Positions 38,283 through 49,760 are shown, counted from the stretch's first letter. The stretch: DNA of 64,000 nucleotides from Apostichopus japonicus (GCF_037975245.1 NC_092568.1:16201001-16265000); one strand, 5' to 3'. The notes: generated by a model not told the origin, from the sequence alone. Program-made: numbers and translations.

Positions 38283-38463
38283 CTTGATGGTATAGTTCTC
38301 GACTGGTTTTTACTTTTACAATTGAGCTTGTGTCGTTTCCTGACAAGCAGATAAGGAAGAGCGATCCGTTCCTCGGTAAAAGACATAAACCTTAACGGAT
38401 GATGTTTTCTATGCCTAGAGACCGCCTTGTGGCGCTGAAAGTAGGCTTCTATGGAAGATGGAT
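38205..38463 (-). CDS. EIF5: eIF5 exon with start codon and 5' UTR
   Basis: The minus-strand acceptor CTTTTCTGTTTACAG precedes base 38463 and the donor GTTTGT follows 38205. The UTR is 38463-38283, then 26 codons (38282-38205) with the GAP-domain opening [12 protein letters not shown]. The presence of an acceptor means that at least one more 5' UTR exon lies to the right. The exon ends in phase 0. Confidence 0.9.
38213..38386 (-). promoter_or_regulatory. Overlapping upstream ORF of eIF5 (57 codons)
   Basis: The only ATG between the exon acceptor and the eIF5 start is at 38386-38384, in poor context (T at -3, T at +4). It opens a 57-codon frame, offset from the eIF5 frame, that runs past the main ATG and stops with TGA at 38215-38213, so it overlaps the coding region by 70 nt. 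Ribosomes starting there cannot simply resume at the eIF5 ATG. Loughran and colleagues (2012) reported that eIF5 mRNAs of many eukaryotes carry inhibitory upstream ORFs with weak start context, through which eIF5 limits its own synthesis by relaxing start-codon stringency. The role here is inferred from that precedent. Confidence 0.75.
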
Positions 38464-39729
38464 CTGTAAACAGAAAAGATTAAGAGGTGAGGTCACACAC
38501 TGACATGAGAGCTTTTCAATGATAACTTTTCCATGCATTTTCATTGTTCTCAGAAACGGTAGTAGTAAAAACTTAGGATAATAGTTTTCCATAATTTTAC
38601 ATCACTTTTGAACTACAATTTGAAGCTATTGTTCATAGGGTTCAAGTCTACCAACAAAAAAAAAAAGTTTAACCAAAGTTGATGTTCATATCATTTTAGC
38701 TTCTATCACTAAAATAATTGAAAAATCGATGACTAGAAACTCTTTACTTGTGTATGGAAGTGCAAAAATGAAGCAGTTTGGCATTCATCGTGAGATTTGT
38801 TTTTGTGAGCATTTTGGGAAGCTACTTGTTTGTCCGACAACTTCAAAGGTTATTTGGTCCTTCAAACCAAATTTCAAAATCAAACCTCTCTACAGCAAGA
38901 AGAACCAACTGAGTCTACAAATAAGAAAGATCTATGATCAAAGCTTGTACTGATTTAATTGCTCTTTTCTTTTTACTATCACTTTGCTAACTCTACATTT
39001 TGCAATAAACTTGTCACAATGTGATTGACCATAATTAACACTTTAAGGACAGATCTGGTTCCTGAGAAAGAATTTTTTCACTATTATACAGCTGCAAGTT
39101 GCAATCTTTCGATACAACACTCACAACATTTCTATTACAGAGATTTCTGGTTGAATATAGTCGGTTGCTTTTTCAGTGATTTGATCGGTTAATAGTCCCT
39201 TTCAATTGTCTGCAAACATTCTTGGATCTTCCATTCACCCATTGAAAAAACTGTTTCAGAAACTCTACTAGTTGTAAAGTTAACTGTAAATGCAATGTTA
39301 GTGGCAAGGGCTATCATATGTGTGCAAACAATATAGCAACTTATTCTCGTTTTGCATTTTGGACAAGAAATACCCATGGTTGGAAGCTGCCATTTATTGT
39401 CTTAGCGATTGTCATGTAACATGTGAACAATCCTTCTTATCACAAATGATGTGAGTTTGGACTGTTTATGTTTGAAATTTTTGTACAAGCTAGCATTTCC
39501 AATAATGACTACTAGATGACTACATAATTTGAGTTGAATGTTGGTTCTCTCTGCTTTGGGAGTTAGGCCTAAATAAATAACCAAATAAATAGTACATTAT
39601 TTGACCATGTGGTCCAGTTATCTTCTGGGCAGAAATGGCACATACCTCATTCATATAAGATATGAACGGAGGTAGTTAATTGATGCTTGCCATTTTGAAC
39701 CAAGATTGCTTTCAAAGGTATTAACATAT

Positions 39730-42209
39730 GGGCAATTCCATGGTAACGGAAGGACATTGGGACTAATTTTCTGACATTTAAACAAGTATATCATGAATAT
39801 CCCCATTAATTACAACAAATCATTGTCATCATTGACTAGCTATAACTACGTTCTTCAATTTTCACATATTTTTTTTTCCACAAACCCTTCCTATTTTTGA
39901 AATATGAATATTAATGAGGTCGGTAACGGAAGGACAGCAAACGGACAAGGGTTTTCACACGTCTTGAGTTTATTGTAAAACTCTGTGAATTCTATGGAGT
40001 AATATTATTTTAGAGATGAGAAATGTTATCCCAATACTGTTTCCTATACTGTACCACTTTCCATTCTGAAATTATTGCTTTGGTTTTCTAGAAATATTGT
40101 GCTAATTAAAGTTAAATTTGGTAACGGAAGGAAGGTAACGGAAGGACAAAATGTCCACTCAGTTACAGTGTGCAAAGAAGAGTATATCACATGTTGACAC
40201 AATAATAAAATTGTCAGAACCAACATTCCAATGTGAACTATAACAATGCATTGACCATCAAAAGCAAAAATATGGAAGTTACTTCTAATTATCAACTAAT
40301 CACATTATGTTAATTAACTGTAGGTCAATAACTGAAAAAGTGAAACTGAAAAAGTTGAAGCAACTATCACTATATTCAACTGAATTTATTCTAAAATGAT
40401 AATTAACTGAAGCTGGAGTCCTACTACTTTAGAAATAATCACCTGCTTATTAATGGGAAGTGATTGTATCTAAAAGTACAAACAAACAGTAGTTTTTAAC
40501 TGTATATATATTTGTTTTTTCTACATGAGTATCTAGAAACAATATTTCAGTTATCAACTATCACATGGAGGCAGTTAAACATGGGTTCATTTATTTCATT
40601 CCTAAAGCAGAGGTTCCTGATCTTCAATTCTTCGTTAATAATGGGTGCTAATTAGCATAATTTTGATGTCACACACGTGACCAAAATAACGCAAAAGTTT
40701 TCATAAAAAGTAACTGATGTGTCTTATGATGTCCACACTTGATATGCAACCGTTCTTGGTGCAGACTGTTACTGTAGTTCTGCAAAATATCCAGTCAAAT
40801 AATTATTCCTGCGATTAATTAATAGCCTCTTATTAGTCCTCACACACGTGACCGATGATCACGTGTGTGACATTTATCCATGAAAATGCAGAATGTCACA
40901 CACGTGACCCAACAATGTCACACACGTGACCCTCCAAATCATGGCAGTAAAACTGTATCAAAGTAATTCCTGTGGAATATCAACATCAGTGCTGTTCTGT
41001 GGTCATTACTAGAGTCAACATTTGCACTGAAAATTGCATACGCAAAATTCAGAATGTCACACACGTGACCCAACAATGTCACAGACGTGACCAGATTTTT
41101 TTAGCTTATGTAGTATTATGCTAATTTTAAGAAGTGAAATATTGAGGTGAAATGTCTTGTAAGAATAGAAACACATTAAGGTAGAAACATGAGAAATTAG
41201 GGTTATTCAGCCCTGTTAAAAACTGAGGAAATTGCCAATGTTTTTTGAGCAAAAAAGCCAGTTTCATTTCACGTCACACACGTGACCGACCTTTATATGA
41301 CCTCTGCCAGCACATGAATGTTCTGAATTTGGCTAAGCTATATGGTTTTGTGAAAGAGTCCCCTATTGCATACTTAAGTACTTCAATCAACCTAACTTTC
41401 TTTACCTAAAAGTAGTTAATTAGTGGTAAAATGCAAATCTCCCCATTTTTCAGTCACAGACGTGACCGAGAATGGCTCTACCATGGAATTGTCCCTTACA
41501 GTAGTAGATATAAACATCACTCTCAGATCCAACAACTCCCACAGGATGCTGTATACAATATATATGTATGCATGAAATGATATTTACTTTTAATCAAGGC
41601 AAATGACTCAATTCTCTGACTGGAAAAACAAAATTGTCTTTCCGTTACTGTCCTTCCGTTACCAAAATGGTAACGGAAAGACAGGTTTTAATCAATCATA
41701 ATGAACAAACGAAGAGGACCAGGGTGAAACTAATTATTTCATTTTGTTGGCCAATCTAAACTTGCTTTGAAGATGAACTTTCATATTAATCATGCTGCAA
41801 CTTTTCCTGAAAAACTAAAAAAAGTTATATTTTCGGTAACGGAAGGACATTTCAAATGGCAAATATACCGAAGGCCACTGAAGCGGAACCAATGAGGAAA
41901 AGGGGCGAAAATATTATCCATTCAGTTTTCCATGATCTATACTCTCACATGGTAGTGGCTGATATCATTTATATACTCGCTATCAATGAGCAGTGACGAA
42001 TAGTTTTTATTACCAATCATCCAATTTTCTGTATCAACTCATGAATATTCAATTACCCATATATTTTCATTCCAAAATGCATGAAAATTGCATTTCTGAA
42101 CCTGATTCTGGAAAATATGGACTCTTAGCTTTCATTTGACACCAAATTTACTATTGTCACACACTTTTAATTTTTTGGGTATCATGTCCACTTTCTCATG
42201 GAATTGCCC
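39730..42209. mobile_element. Non-autonomous DNA transposon, 2480 bp, with two internal motif arrays
   Basis: Inverted ends GGGCAATTCCATG at 39730 and, in reverse complement, at 42209, flanked on both sides by ATAT (39726-39729 and 42210-42213), a possible 4-bp target duplication. The body contains GGTAACGGAAGGAC in both orientations at 39742, 39922, 40120, 40134, 41650 (reverse), 41669 and 41835. The CACGTG-centred motif GTCACACACGTGACC or a one-base variant occurs at 40668, 40839, 40858 (reverse), 40895, 40917, 41056, 41078, 41273 and 41453. No open frame of transposase size is present. The superfamily is not assigned. It lies upstream of the eIF5 start exon, probably in a 5' UTR intron. 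Confidence 0.75.
40840..40870. repeat. Perfect 12-bp hairpin of the CACGTG motif
   Basis: TCACACACGTGA at 40840-40851 and its exact reverse complement at 40859-40870, with a 7-base loop. Confidence 0.85.
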
Positions 42210-42940
42210 ATATACTGTGATGGGAATGGGATCTAAACAGAACACCATTGGGGTTGCCAAGTGGATGTAGAAAAGGGAAATTACATACAACTGAAGAACA
42301 ATGTGGCAAAGTGAAACTGTTCATGGTAAATAAGCGCACATGAATTGGTCAAATTTATGTCAGCATATTTAACTGGAGCTTTGTCTTCCACTGTTGTGCT
42401 GTAGGCCTAAATAATCATAGGGCTCCTCACTGGTTTTTACAGAATTTAACTGCAAGGATACCTGCTTTCATGATAACTTGACAGTCAATTTGTTGCTGTG
42501 TCTTAGTCATAGTTTACACATTTTAACTTATTCATGATACTAACGTAGCGGCGTAATTTGACACCACTCCTGTTTCCATTAATTGATAGCGCCCTCAATT
42601 TACCCTTGTAGTATAGCTAGTTCAAACTTACACCACTTTGACTTTCGACTTTGACCGCTCAACATGACAAGCTAACAATTACGTTAATCGCCTTATTATG
42701 GAGATGTGCTATTAATGAATTGTGTTTTTGCAGGCATGGGGATATTTCAAAACGTACCTTTAAGTTGCCACCCACAATTTAACTTATTGACAGACTAGCA
42801 AAACACAAGCCCAGGTGGTTAAGTTAGATCAAGCAGTTGGAAGAACATTGGTACATCAGCCTGTAGGGCTAGCTTAGGCCTACATCATACTTGAAAACGG
42901 AAGCCGTGTCATTCGGCCATCGGTACATTCCGCCATAGAA

Positions 42941-43030
42941 AATGTGCTCTTTCCGCCATAGAAAAAGTGCCATTCGGACATGTTATTCTGATGGCAGTAA
43001 AGCACTTTTGTATGGTGGAAAGAGCACATT
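42941..43030. repeat. Inverted repeat with 29-30 bp arms
   Basis: The arm at 42941-42970 (AATGTGCTCTTTCCGCCATA and onward) pairs with 43002-43030 at about 90%. A second inverted pair built on CCTCCATAGG / CCTATGGAGG and TTCCGCCAT / ATGGCGGAA lies at about 43155-43245. Together they suggest a small foldback element spanning about 42900-43260. Confidence 0.7.
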
Positions 43031-43775
43031 ATTGTGGGTGCACTGTAGGCCTATATGCATTGTATATTGCTTCGCTCTACACTACCTAGGCCCGCATAAT
43101 CCACAGCAATGGTCATTTAAATCATTCCTGTGTAAAATCCATTCCTAAAATGTACCTTCCCTCCATAGGTTTTGAGGTTTCCGCCATGGCAGAAAGGAAT
43201 GAAACCGATGGCGGAATGGTACAGTGGTATGTACCTATGGAGGAATGGCACTGGAATCCTTGAAAACTACTTTCCTCATAAATTTTTAATGCGTATCTTT
43301 AATCCAGTCGTAGTGTACAATTGGTTTGTTGTGTTATCACTTTTAAGCTACTTGAAAACAATTGGTATTGCTCACCATGCCGGATAGGCTATTACTACTA
43401 CTAGTCATAGCCTCACTCTATAGGCTAGAACTGTAATTAGTTAGACTTGTTATAGTTATACTACTGTAGTACTAGTAAGGCCTTACTTAAGTTAGTGAGT
43501 GAATGGTCTAATTTATTCGTACCTATCAATCCACAAAAAGACATAAACACTTTTGGTGTGGGGTGGTTCAAGCGATAAAAAATGTCCGGCTGCGAATGTC
43601 TACCCCGTTCAGCACTCTTATAATAGCGGAACTGACTGGATGGAATCCTGACTTTGGAAGTAGGACTCGGTCTCGGAATATGCCTCGATCAATGGCTAGG
43701 ATAATGATGTAATAGTAACACCACGCTCAGCACAGTGGTAGGCTACTTGATGAGTCGCGCTTAGCAATATGGTAC

Positions 43776-43916
43776 CTTCTCCAAGAGATGATCCCAGCTT
43801 TCTGAAATGGAAAGAGAATGAACGTTTCAATATCACTGTAATTTTTTTTTACAAAAACATACCCCTCATGATATGGTTTTGTGTAAGGCAATGAGAAAAA
43901 GAGAAAATATCTTACA
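43776..43916 (-). other. Possible eIF5 5' UTR exons
   Basis: On the minus strand a donor GTAAGATATT follows base 43916. An acceptor-like CTCTTTCCATTTCAG then leads to a 26-nt segment (43801-43776) ending at a GTACCA donor. The region just upstream on that strand (43920-44240) is richer in CpG than its surroundings and could be the eIF5 promoter. The splice-site shapes are reasonable but this is inference. Confidence 0.25.
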
Positions 43917-44259
43917 TAAAATCTATTTTATCTTGGGAAAACGACGCTGGTTCGCTGTGTTTTGTCACTGTCGAACTCGTTGATATGTATGTTCGTGATG
44001 AAAAGAAGTGCGTACATGTGCAATAAAACCCGATGGCGCTAAGTAAAAACAGACATTACGTTCTTTTTGTGTTGGCTGTACAAAATCAGTACAGTACTAA
44101 CATTCTCAGGTGAGATTCACAACCGCACAGTACAGTAGGGCCACAGGGGGTCTATACTTCGGTTTTCTCGGCTTCATTTTTCGGAAGGTGTAAAAACCAC
44201 GGAAGGCACGACACTCAGACGCAGATCATGAGACCTTAAATTCAACCACAGGTTCAACC

Positions 44260-45600
44260 ACTTCATTTACAGTTAAATTCGGGAGACCATTGAGCTCTCT
44301 GTCCCTCTCTCTCTCTACTTATAACTACGCAACTTAACCTATCTTCTATGTTTACAAGTATTTACAAACTATTTACAAGAATGACCCGACACAGGTCTTA
44401 TATTCTAACTAGTTTAAGTCAAGAAAGTCTCTCTTATTTCATCCTAGAACCTACCCATTTTTATAACGTGAAAGGCCGCCTTTCAAAAACTACGTGATTG
44501 ATATATATGTTAGCATTTCGCAATACTAACAAGATATTAGGCAAAACATATTGTTCAGGAATGAAGTCTTATCGTTTTAGCATTGCACAATATGTTCATA
44601 TTTGTATATTTTGTCATGCTAACAGTCTTGGTAACATGACTCAATACACTAAAGTTTAATAAAGGCTCTCCTGCTATATGAACAAATTGGTTTCAGGCAA
44701 CCATAAACCTGTTATACCAACTTGCAGCCGAAAGTGAGACTGGTTTCTCGCAAATATAACTACTGTGTATTTACATTTCAACGTATGAAGTCAATGATCC
44801 CGAACAGTTTTATTTCTTGTCACAGGGTAAAGTGACAGTTTTCGCAATTGATCATTACACACATTTTCATGTTAGGATTTCATATCAAGTCTCTGTGAAT
44901 AGCACATCGTCACACTACACACATCAATCAAAATACGCCCTTGACAATTTTTCCTTTCGTCATATCTCAGCATCCTATTAATCGATCTCAGGCTGAATTA
45001 GTAGGCCTACCGTAAATAAACTTATTCGTCAAACCACTACCGTATTTTTTTTTAATTCATGATAACGACTGTTTAGAACTGGATTTTGTGGGGGAAATTA
45101 GGCTGAAAACTATAATTCTGACGAAGTTACCGCTCAATTAATTCGTCTATACAATTGTATACAATCCAATTGAGGGGTTTTCAATAGAAAGCAACATTAA
45201 ATTCCTTTAACACGAAACTCACTATTTTCACAAGTCTCAGATAACAAAAGATGATTAAGTTCTATATCCACTGATAAATGCAAGGTGTTTTTATGTAGAT
45301 AAATGCAAGGTGATTGTTTGGAAATTAAGAACCGGCGTCTTTTTCTACTGTTAAATGACAAGCCTTGTTAGACTTGCAGAATATTTGGCTTTATTCAACA
45401 CCTAATTATATTCCGGCCATTTGATTGGTCAATTGCTCGTCGATTGCAAACAAAATCCGCTCTATTGCACTCTATGAAATAGAACCATGTGTTATACTTT
45501 TTTGATAGCACTTTTTTCAATGGTAAGAGAGCAGAGAAACCTGTCTGTTCAAAACGATCTGATGAGTGCATTTTACATCCAATTATATCCAAATTTGAAG
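44260..45600. other. Intergenic, no feature seen
   Basis: A short CT-repeat lies at about 44302-44317. No gene or recognisable element otherwise. Confidence 0.4.
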
Positions 45601-45602
45601 GT

Positions 45603-45781
45603 GTTGTATAAAACAAATAATGAATGGTTTCCACTCTTGCAATAGTGCAAATATTTCATTCGTAGAAAGATGTAATTTGTTCCATTCAACTCGGCTGCCG
45701 CCTCGTTGAATGGAACATTCCATCTTTCAACTCATGAAATATTTGCACTACTGCACTCATAACCATTTATTATTTGTATAA
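45603..45781. repeat. Foldback inverted repeat, arms about 80-88 bp
   Basis: The left arm 45603-45690 pairs imperfectly with 45704-45781 around a 13-base spacer. The inner ends are GTTCCATTCAAC and GTTGAATGGAAC. Further matching words are GTGCAAATATTTCAT / ATGAAATATTTGCAC and ACAAATAATGAATGGTT / AACCATTTATTATTTGT. It has no coding capacity and is likely a miniature foldback element. Confidence 0.85.
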
Positions 45782-46001
45782 TATTTACGTCTTCCTGTGG
45801 TTTTTGAAAAGGTCACCAAAACCAAACGCACCCTGCATGTACTCGGGATATTTTTTTTCTATATCTGTAGTGCTATATCCCGTTTCAGAGCACTCGTATT
45901 GTCAGTACGAGCAGTATGAATACCATATTTCTATAACAGATCAAGGTTAGGAACTGTTTGTAGCCTACCGACAATACCAGTGTTTTGAGAGCATGATATG
46001 G

Positions 46002-46130
46002 AGTATTATTATTATCATTATTATTATGACTATGCATAGCGCTCTACAAAACATCACAGCGCTTTACAGAAACAAATATAAACTACACAATAAAAACAAA
46101 CGCCAATCCTAAACACAAGCAAAAAAAATT
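46002..46130. mobile_element. Retroelement-tail-like sequence with (ATT)n
   Basis: An ATT-rich run is followed by ATGCATAGCGCTCTACAAAA and CAGCGCTTTACAGAAAC. Such GCGCTTTACA sequences next to ATT runs are common at ends of dispersed repeats in marine invertebrates. The class is uncertain. Confidence 0.4.
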
Positions 46131-46998
46131 CCAAAATTACAGCGCTGTTTTCATGAGACCTTTGAAGACCGAGATGGAAACCACCACACGAATACCCACA
46201 GGCAGCTGGTTCCAGAGAAGGGGCCAGTTTTACGCTTTGAACGTGGAATCATGAGTCTGGTGGTATCCAGGCGCGTAGCCAAGGGGGGTGTTTTGGGTGT
46301 TCAAACACCCCCCATGGCCCAAGTGCCCCTCAAAAATATATATATTGAGAAAGGTATCTCTTTAGGTTCGCATTTCCCTTGCATCAATAATTGAGTCTAT
46401 ATAGGATTACATTTTTCTGATGTAAATAGAATCATTCCACAAAATAATTATCAATATTCTTTTGCATGATTTGAGCTCAAACATTGCACCATTTTGCATC
46501 TAGAGGCCTTAAAATTCGCCAAAGGGGAGGGTGACACCCCCTCCCCTTATCATATATATCATATATATATATGAAGCCTCAAACTTTCTCCTTATAGGCT
46601 TATGTAACGTGCAACGCAACTACCAAAAAGATAGGTTCTACTAGCAAATATAAATGAAGTAAACATTCTATGTACAACTTCGTACAAAAAAATTAATTAG
46701 AGCAGTTCGTGTTGAGCTTTGTTGCATGTGCCGCGTCGTTTTCCGCACGGTGGGGAGGGGGACAGGGGGTTATTGTTTTCTAGTCTTGTGCTAACCAGTT
46801 TAACAGTTATAATTTTACATATTGTCAAGTTGATGTCAAATTGTACTTACCATTGATTCAACATCAGTCAGTATAACTCCATTTGCACAACATATGGTAC
46901 CAAATAACCTTGCAATATTTGTAACTGTACTAATTCGAGTTTTATTCATTTCAGAGCTCAGTAGAGCTCAGCATCTCAAAAACACCGTTACGGTAAAG

Positions 46999-47349
46999 CA
47001 GGGGCGTAGCCAGGTTTTTGGTGTGTGGGAGTGGGGGACGAAGTAAAAATTTTTGTCCCCATCAGTTTCAGGCACATAGCGGTGGATCGCCGTCTGGGGG
47101 TGAGGTGTAAGGGGAGAGGGTGTTCCCCATACATAGCGCACATATTCTTGAGGTGACTTTTCATTACATTCTCTTTAGTATTTGCCCCCCCCCCTCCCCA
47201 TCATTGGCCCCATCCACCCAGGTTCGAGTACATTTAGATTTTTCTTTGGCTCCCTTTGATTTTTCACGGTCGCCCATCGCGTCTCCAAATATGTCTTTGT
47301 GGGCACTCTGCCCCCTGCCCCCTCCCCCACCCCGCTGGCTACGCCACTC
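46999..47349. mobile_element. hAT-type miniature element with 8-bp target duplication
   Basis: The left end is CAGGGGCGTAGCCAG. The right end in reverse complement is GAGTGGCGTAGCCAG. Flanks are CGGTAAAG and CGGTAATG, an 8-bp duplication with one mismatch. The interior is G/C-run-rich and non-coding. A related but incomplete copy (GCGCGTAGCCAAGGGGGG) lies at about 46270-46345. Confidence 0.8.
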
Positions 47350-48600
47350 CGGTAATGAAACATTGGAATAGCCTTGCAGTCACAGCTTTGCATTAATCCC
47401 ACGAATTGCTAACACAGGGAATTTGTTCGACGAAGTATTTGTGAGCCATATATTCATGAGAGGCTTTGTATGCTCGCAGACATTTTATTTTTATGTATTA
47501 TTCATATCTATTAGCATAGCTCAGTTAGTCATGTATGCAGCATACAATTACATATGCGACGAAGGTAGTGGGAACCAGGCCCAGATAACCTTATATGAAG
47601 TTATTGACTTTTATTGGATTATAACATTCAAAGACAGGTGTTATGATTCAATATTTGTCCCAGCAGTGGATATCAGTAATACCGTAAATATATCATATGA
47701 TAATAGTGCTGTGGATATATTTACTGTTATGGGGATATTTGTTACTTCTAATCTATTTAAGATTTACTAAAAACAAGTATATGGTACATCGCTTGTTACG
47801 ATACAGTAGGTATACCCAGGTATAACAATCAACAAATGAGCCATAAAGATCTACATAGCCTATACCTTCCAAGTTCAACACCAAAGACATGTTCTTATTG
47901 ACTTACTTCGTGTTGGTAAAATTACACAGTAGCCTATCTGGATCAATGTATTACCTCTGTATATAATGGTAGTGTCGCTGAATAGTCAGTTTCTAAGTGC
48001 GAATTATATATACCAAAGGGAGAGAGAGAGAGAGATATATATATTAGTTAAAACTAGTATTTAACCTCATTTATTCTAAAAACTCTATTTTAAGTACAAC
48101 AATTTTTAAAAGTTAGTTGCAAATTTATTCATGGTGGGTAATTTACTTGTTTTTAATATAGACGGAATGTAAATGAAATGTTTTATGAAAAGATTATATC
48201 TATCTTTTCAAACGGCGAAGCCATATTTATAATATATAGTCATAGCACATTTTTCTTATGTTGTCTTATTGAAGCTCAACTACGGCAGCTGTGTCTGCTG
48301 GCGCCTGTTTGCTAAGAGCTCAGGGGGATATTTGCTGTAGCGCATGCCACAACGATGGTGACGCACGGTGTTAAGTCCTTGCTCAAGAAACCAAATGGAC
48401 GTTAGACTAAATAAGTCACTAAATCCACTACAAAGTTGCACGCCGGGTGTAATTTCATTAAAAGGGGGCCACTGGCCTCTGCTTTTTCCTTTCCTATTTG
48501 CTCCAAACTATAAGAAACCCTTATGTGCTCCTCATGATATATTACTAGCCTAGGTTTATAAGTGGTGCATATATGTACCAAACTTATTTTTAAGTTGATG
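47350..48600. other. Spacer with a 115-codon chance frame
   Basis: Plus frame 47423-47770 is open for 115 codons but is hydrophobic and AT-driven, and matches no family I know. A GA/TA microsatellite lies at about 48018-48045. Confidence 0.4.
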
Positions 48601-48629
48601 TTTCACAGTTTGTTATACTCGGCTATAGG

Positions 48630-48850
48630 GGCGTCAATCCGATTTGAAACGTAAGGGTCGTAAGGGGGGGGGGGCGTATTCGATTCGTGTATTACGGCTG
48701 TAAGTACTATCAGAGCCGTATATACGGCTTCGAGTACTATATAAGCGGAGCGCCACCATCAATTGGCGCGCAGCGTACCAAGAAAATTTAAGATTACAAT
48801 ACCTGCCAGATCGCTGGAGATGGCACTTGTCAGGCTGGATAGCAGCCATC
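48630..48850. mobile_element. Miniature element fragment with the shared GGAGCGCC core
   Basis: Contains TAAGCGGAGCGCCACC (from about 48742), ATTGGCGCGCAGCGTAC, AAGAAAATTTA and AGATCGCTGGAGATGGCACTT. It is one of six copies of the core described in the findings. Ends are not clearly bounded. Confidence 0.6.
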
Positions 48851-49649
48851 TAGTTGCGTGATTTCGGGGAAAAATTACAAATTCGTCACTCAGGAAATCT
48901 GCAATAAAGTTCATGCGGCCTAAATTTTTGGTGGATTATTTCTTTTATTAGTGATTCCAATTGACATGAACAACTTGTACATTTGCCAGTACAAGTTGGC
49001 AAATGCTGCGGCGAACTGGAAACCCCAGCCCCATTTTGCCCTATGTTTCAGGATAGAATACCCCTCATTTGTTCGAAATGACAACTAACAATCTGTGAAT
49101 AAATTTACTTCGAAATGGGCACATATATATTGCACAAAGTCAGTCAAGGATGACCCAGAGCCTCAGATATAGGCCTATAGGAAGGATGTCCCAAAATGTC
49201 CCCGGACAGTATAGGCGAAGGAAGCTATCCCCTGCGACTGCATGTGAGTTTCTCGACTTGCCGTCGTGGGAGTCATACCACAAAATGGTGCTTTTTCTCA
49301 TACGCCATTATTAATAATTTAAATAAGATAGTCCAGATCCGAGTTCGTATAGTGAACTTAGCGCAAATTTGGCCAAAGGTCGTCATCATGCCAGCATGTT
49401 AAATCACCAATGACTTGTAATGCCACCCGTGACACACTTCCAATAGGACTGTGTCAGTTTAAATGTTTTGCTAGGTCTACGAGAATACATTTCTATGAAA
49501 TTTGAAACAAGGATGGCAAGACAAACCACTTTAATTTTATTTTCAGGACCTTGATCACACATGCGCATGAAGTTCTATTATTCGATGATATGAATCCGGA
49601 GATGTGTAAGCCCTAACCAAACAGAGCCACGACACTACTCTTTGTCCAA

Positions 49650-49760
49650 ATGTGTGTTGTGTGTGTGTGTATGTGTGTGTGTGGGGGGGGGGGACATTTG
49701 AAAGTTCGCCCCCACCCATCGAAATGTTGGGGACGTGTCCCCCGCCCCCTCCCCCAGGAT
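49650..49760. repeat. (TG)n microsatellite joined to G/C-rich element end
   Basis: A TG repeat (about 49650-49682) runs into a G tract and then a CCCCC-rich sequence ending CCTCCCCCAGGATTAACGCC. It looks like the end of another G/C-run transposon remnant. Confidence 0.5.

Noticed and set aside
38152..38346. 64-residue minus frame overlapping the eIF5 start exon
   Set aside because: It begins at TTG, not ATG. The true upstream ORF starts at 38386 in a different frame.
40668..41467. CRISPR-like array of GTCACACACGTGACC repeats
   Set aside because: Repeats are short and palindromic with very uneven spacing inside a eukaryotic transposon; not a CRISPR array.
47423..47770. Plus open frame of 115 codons
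   Set aside because: Hydrophobic and aromatic bias typical of AT-rich chance frames, with no family resemblance or splice context.
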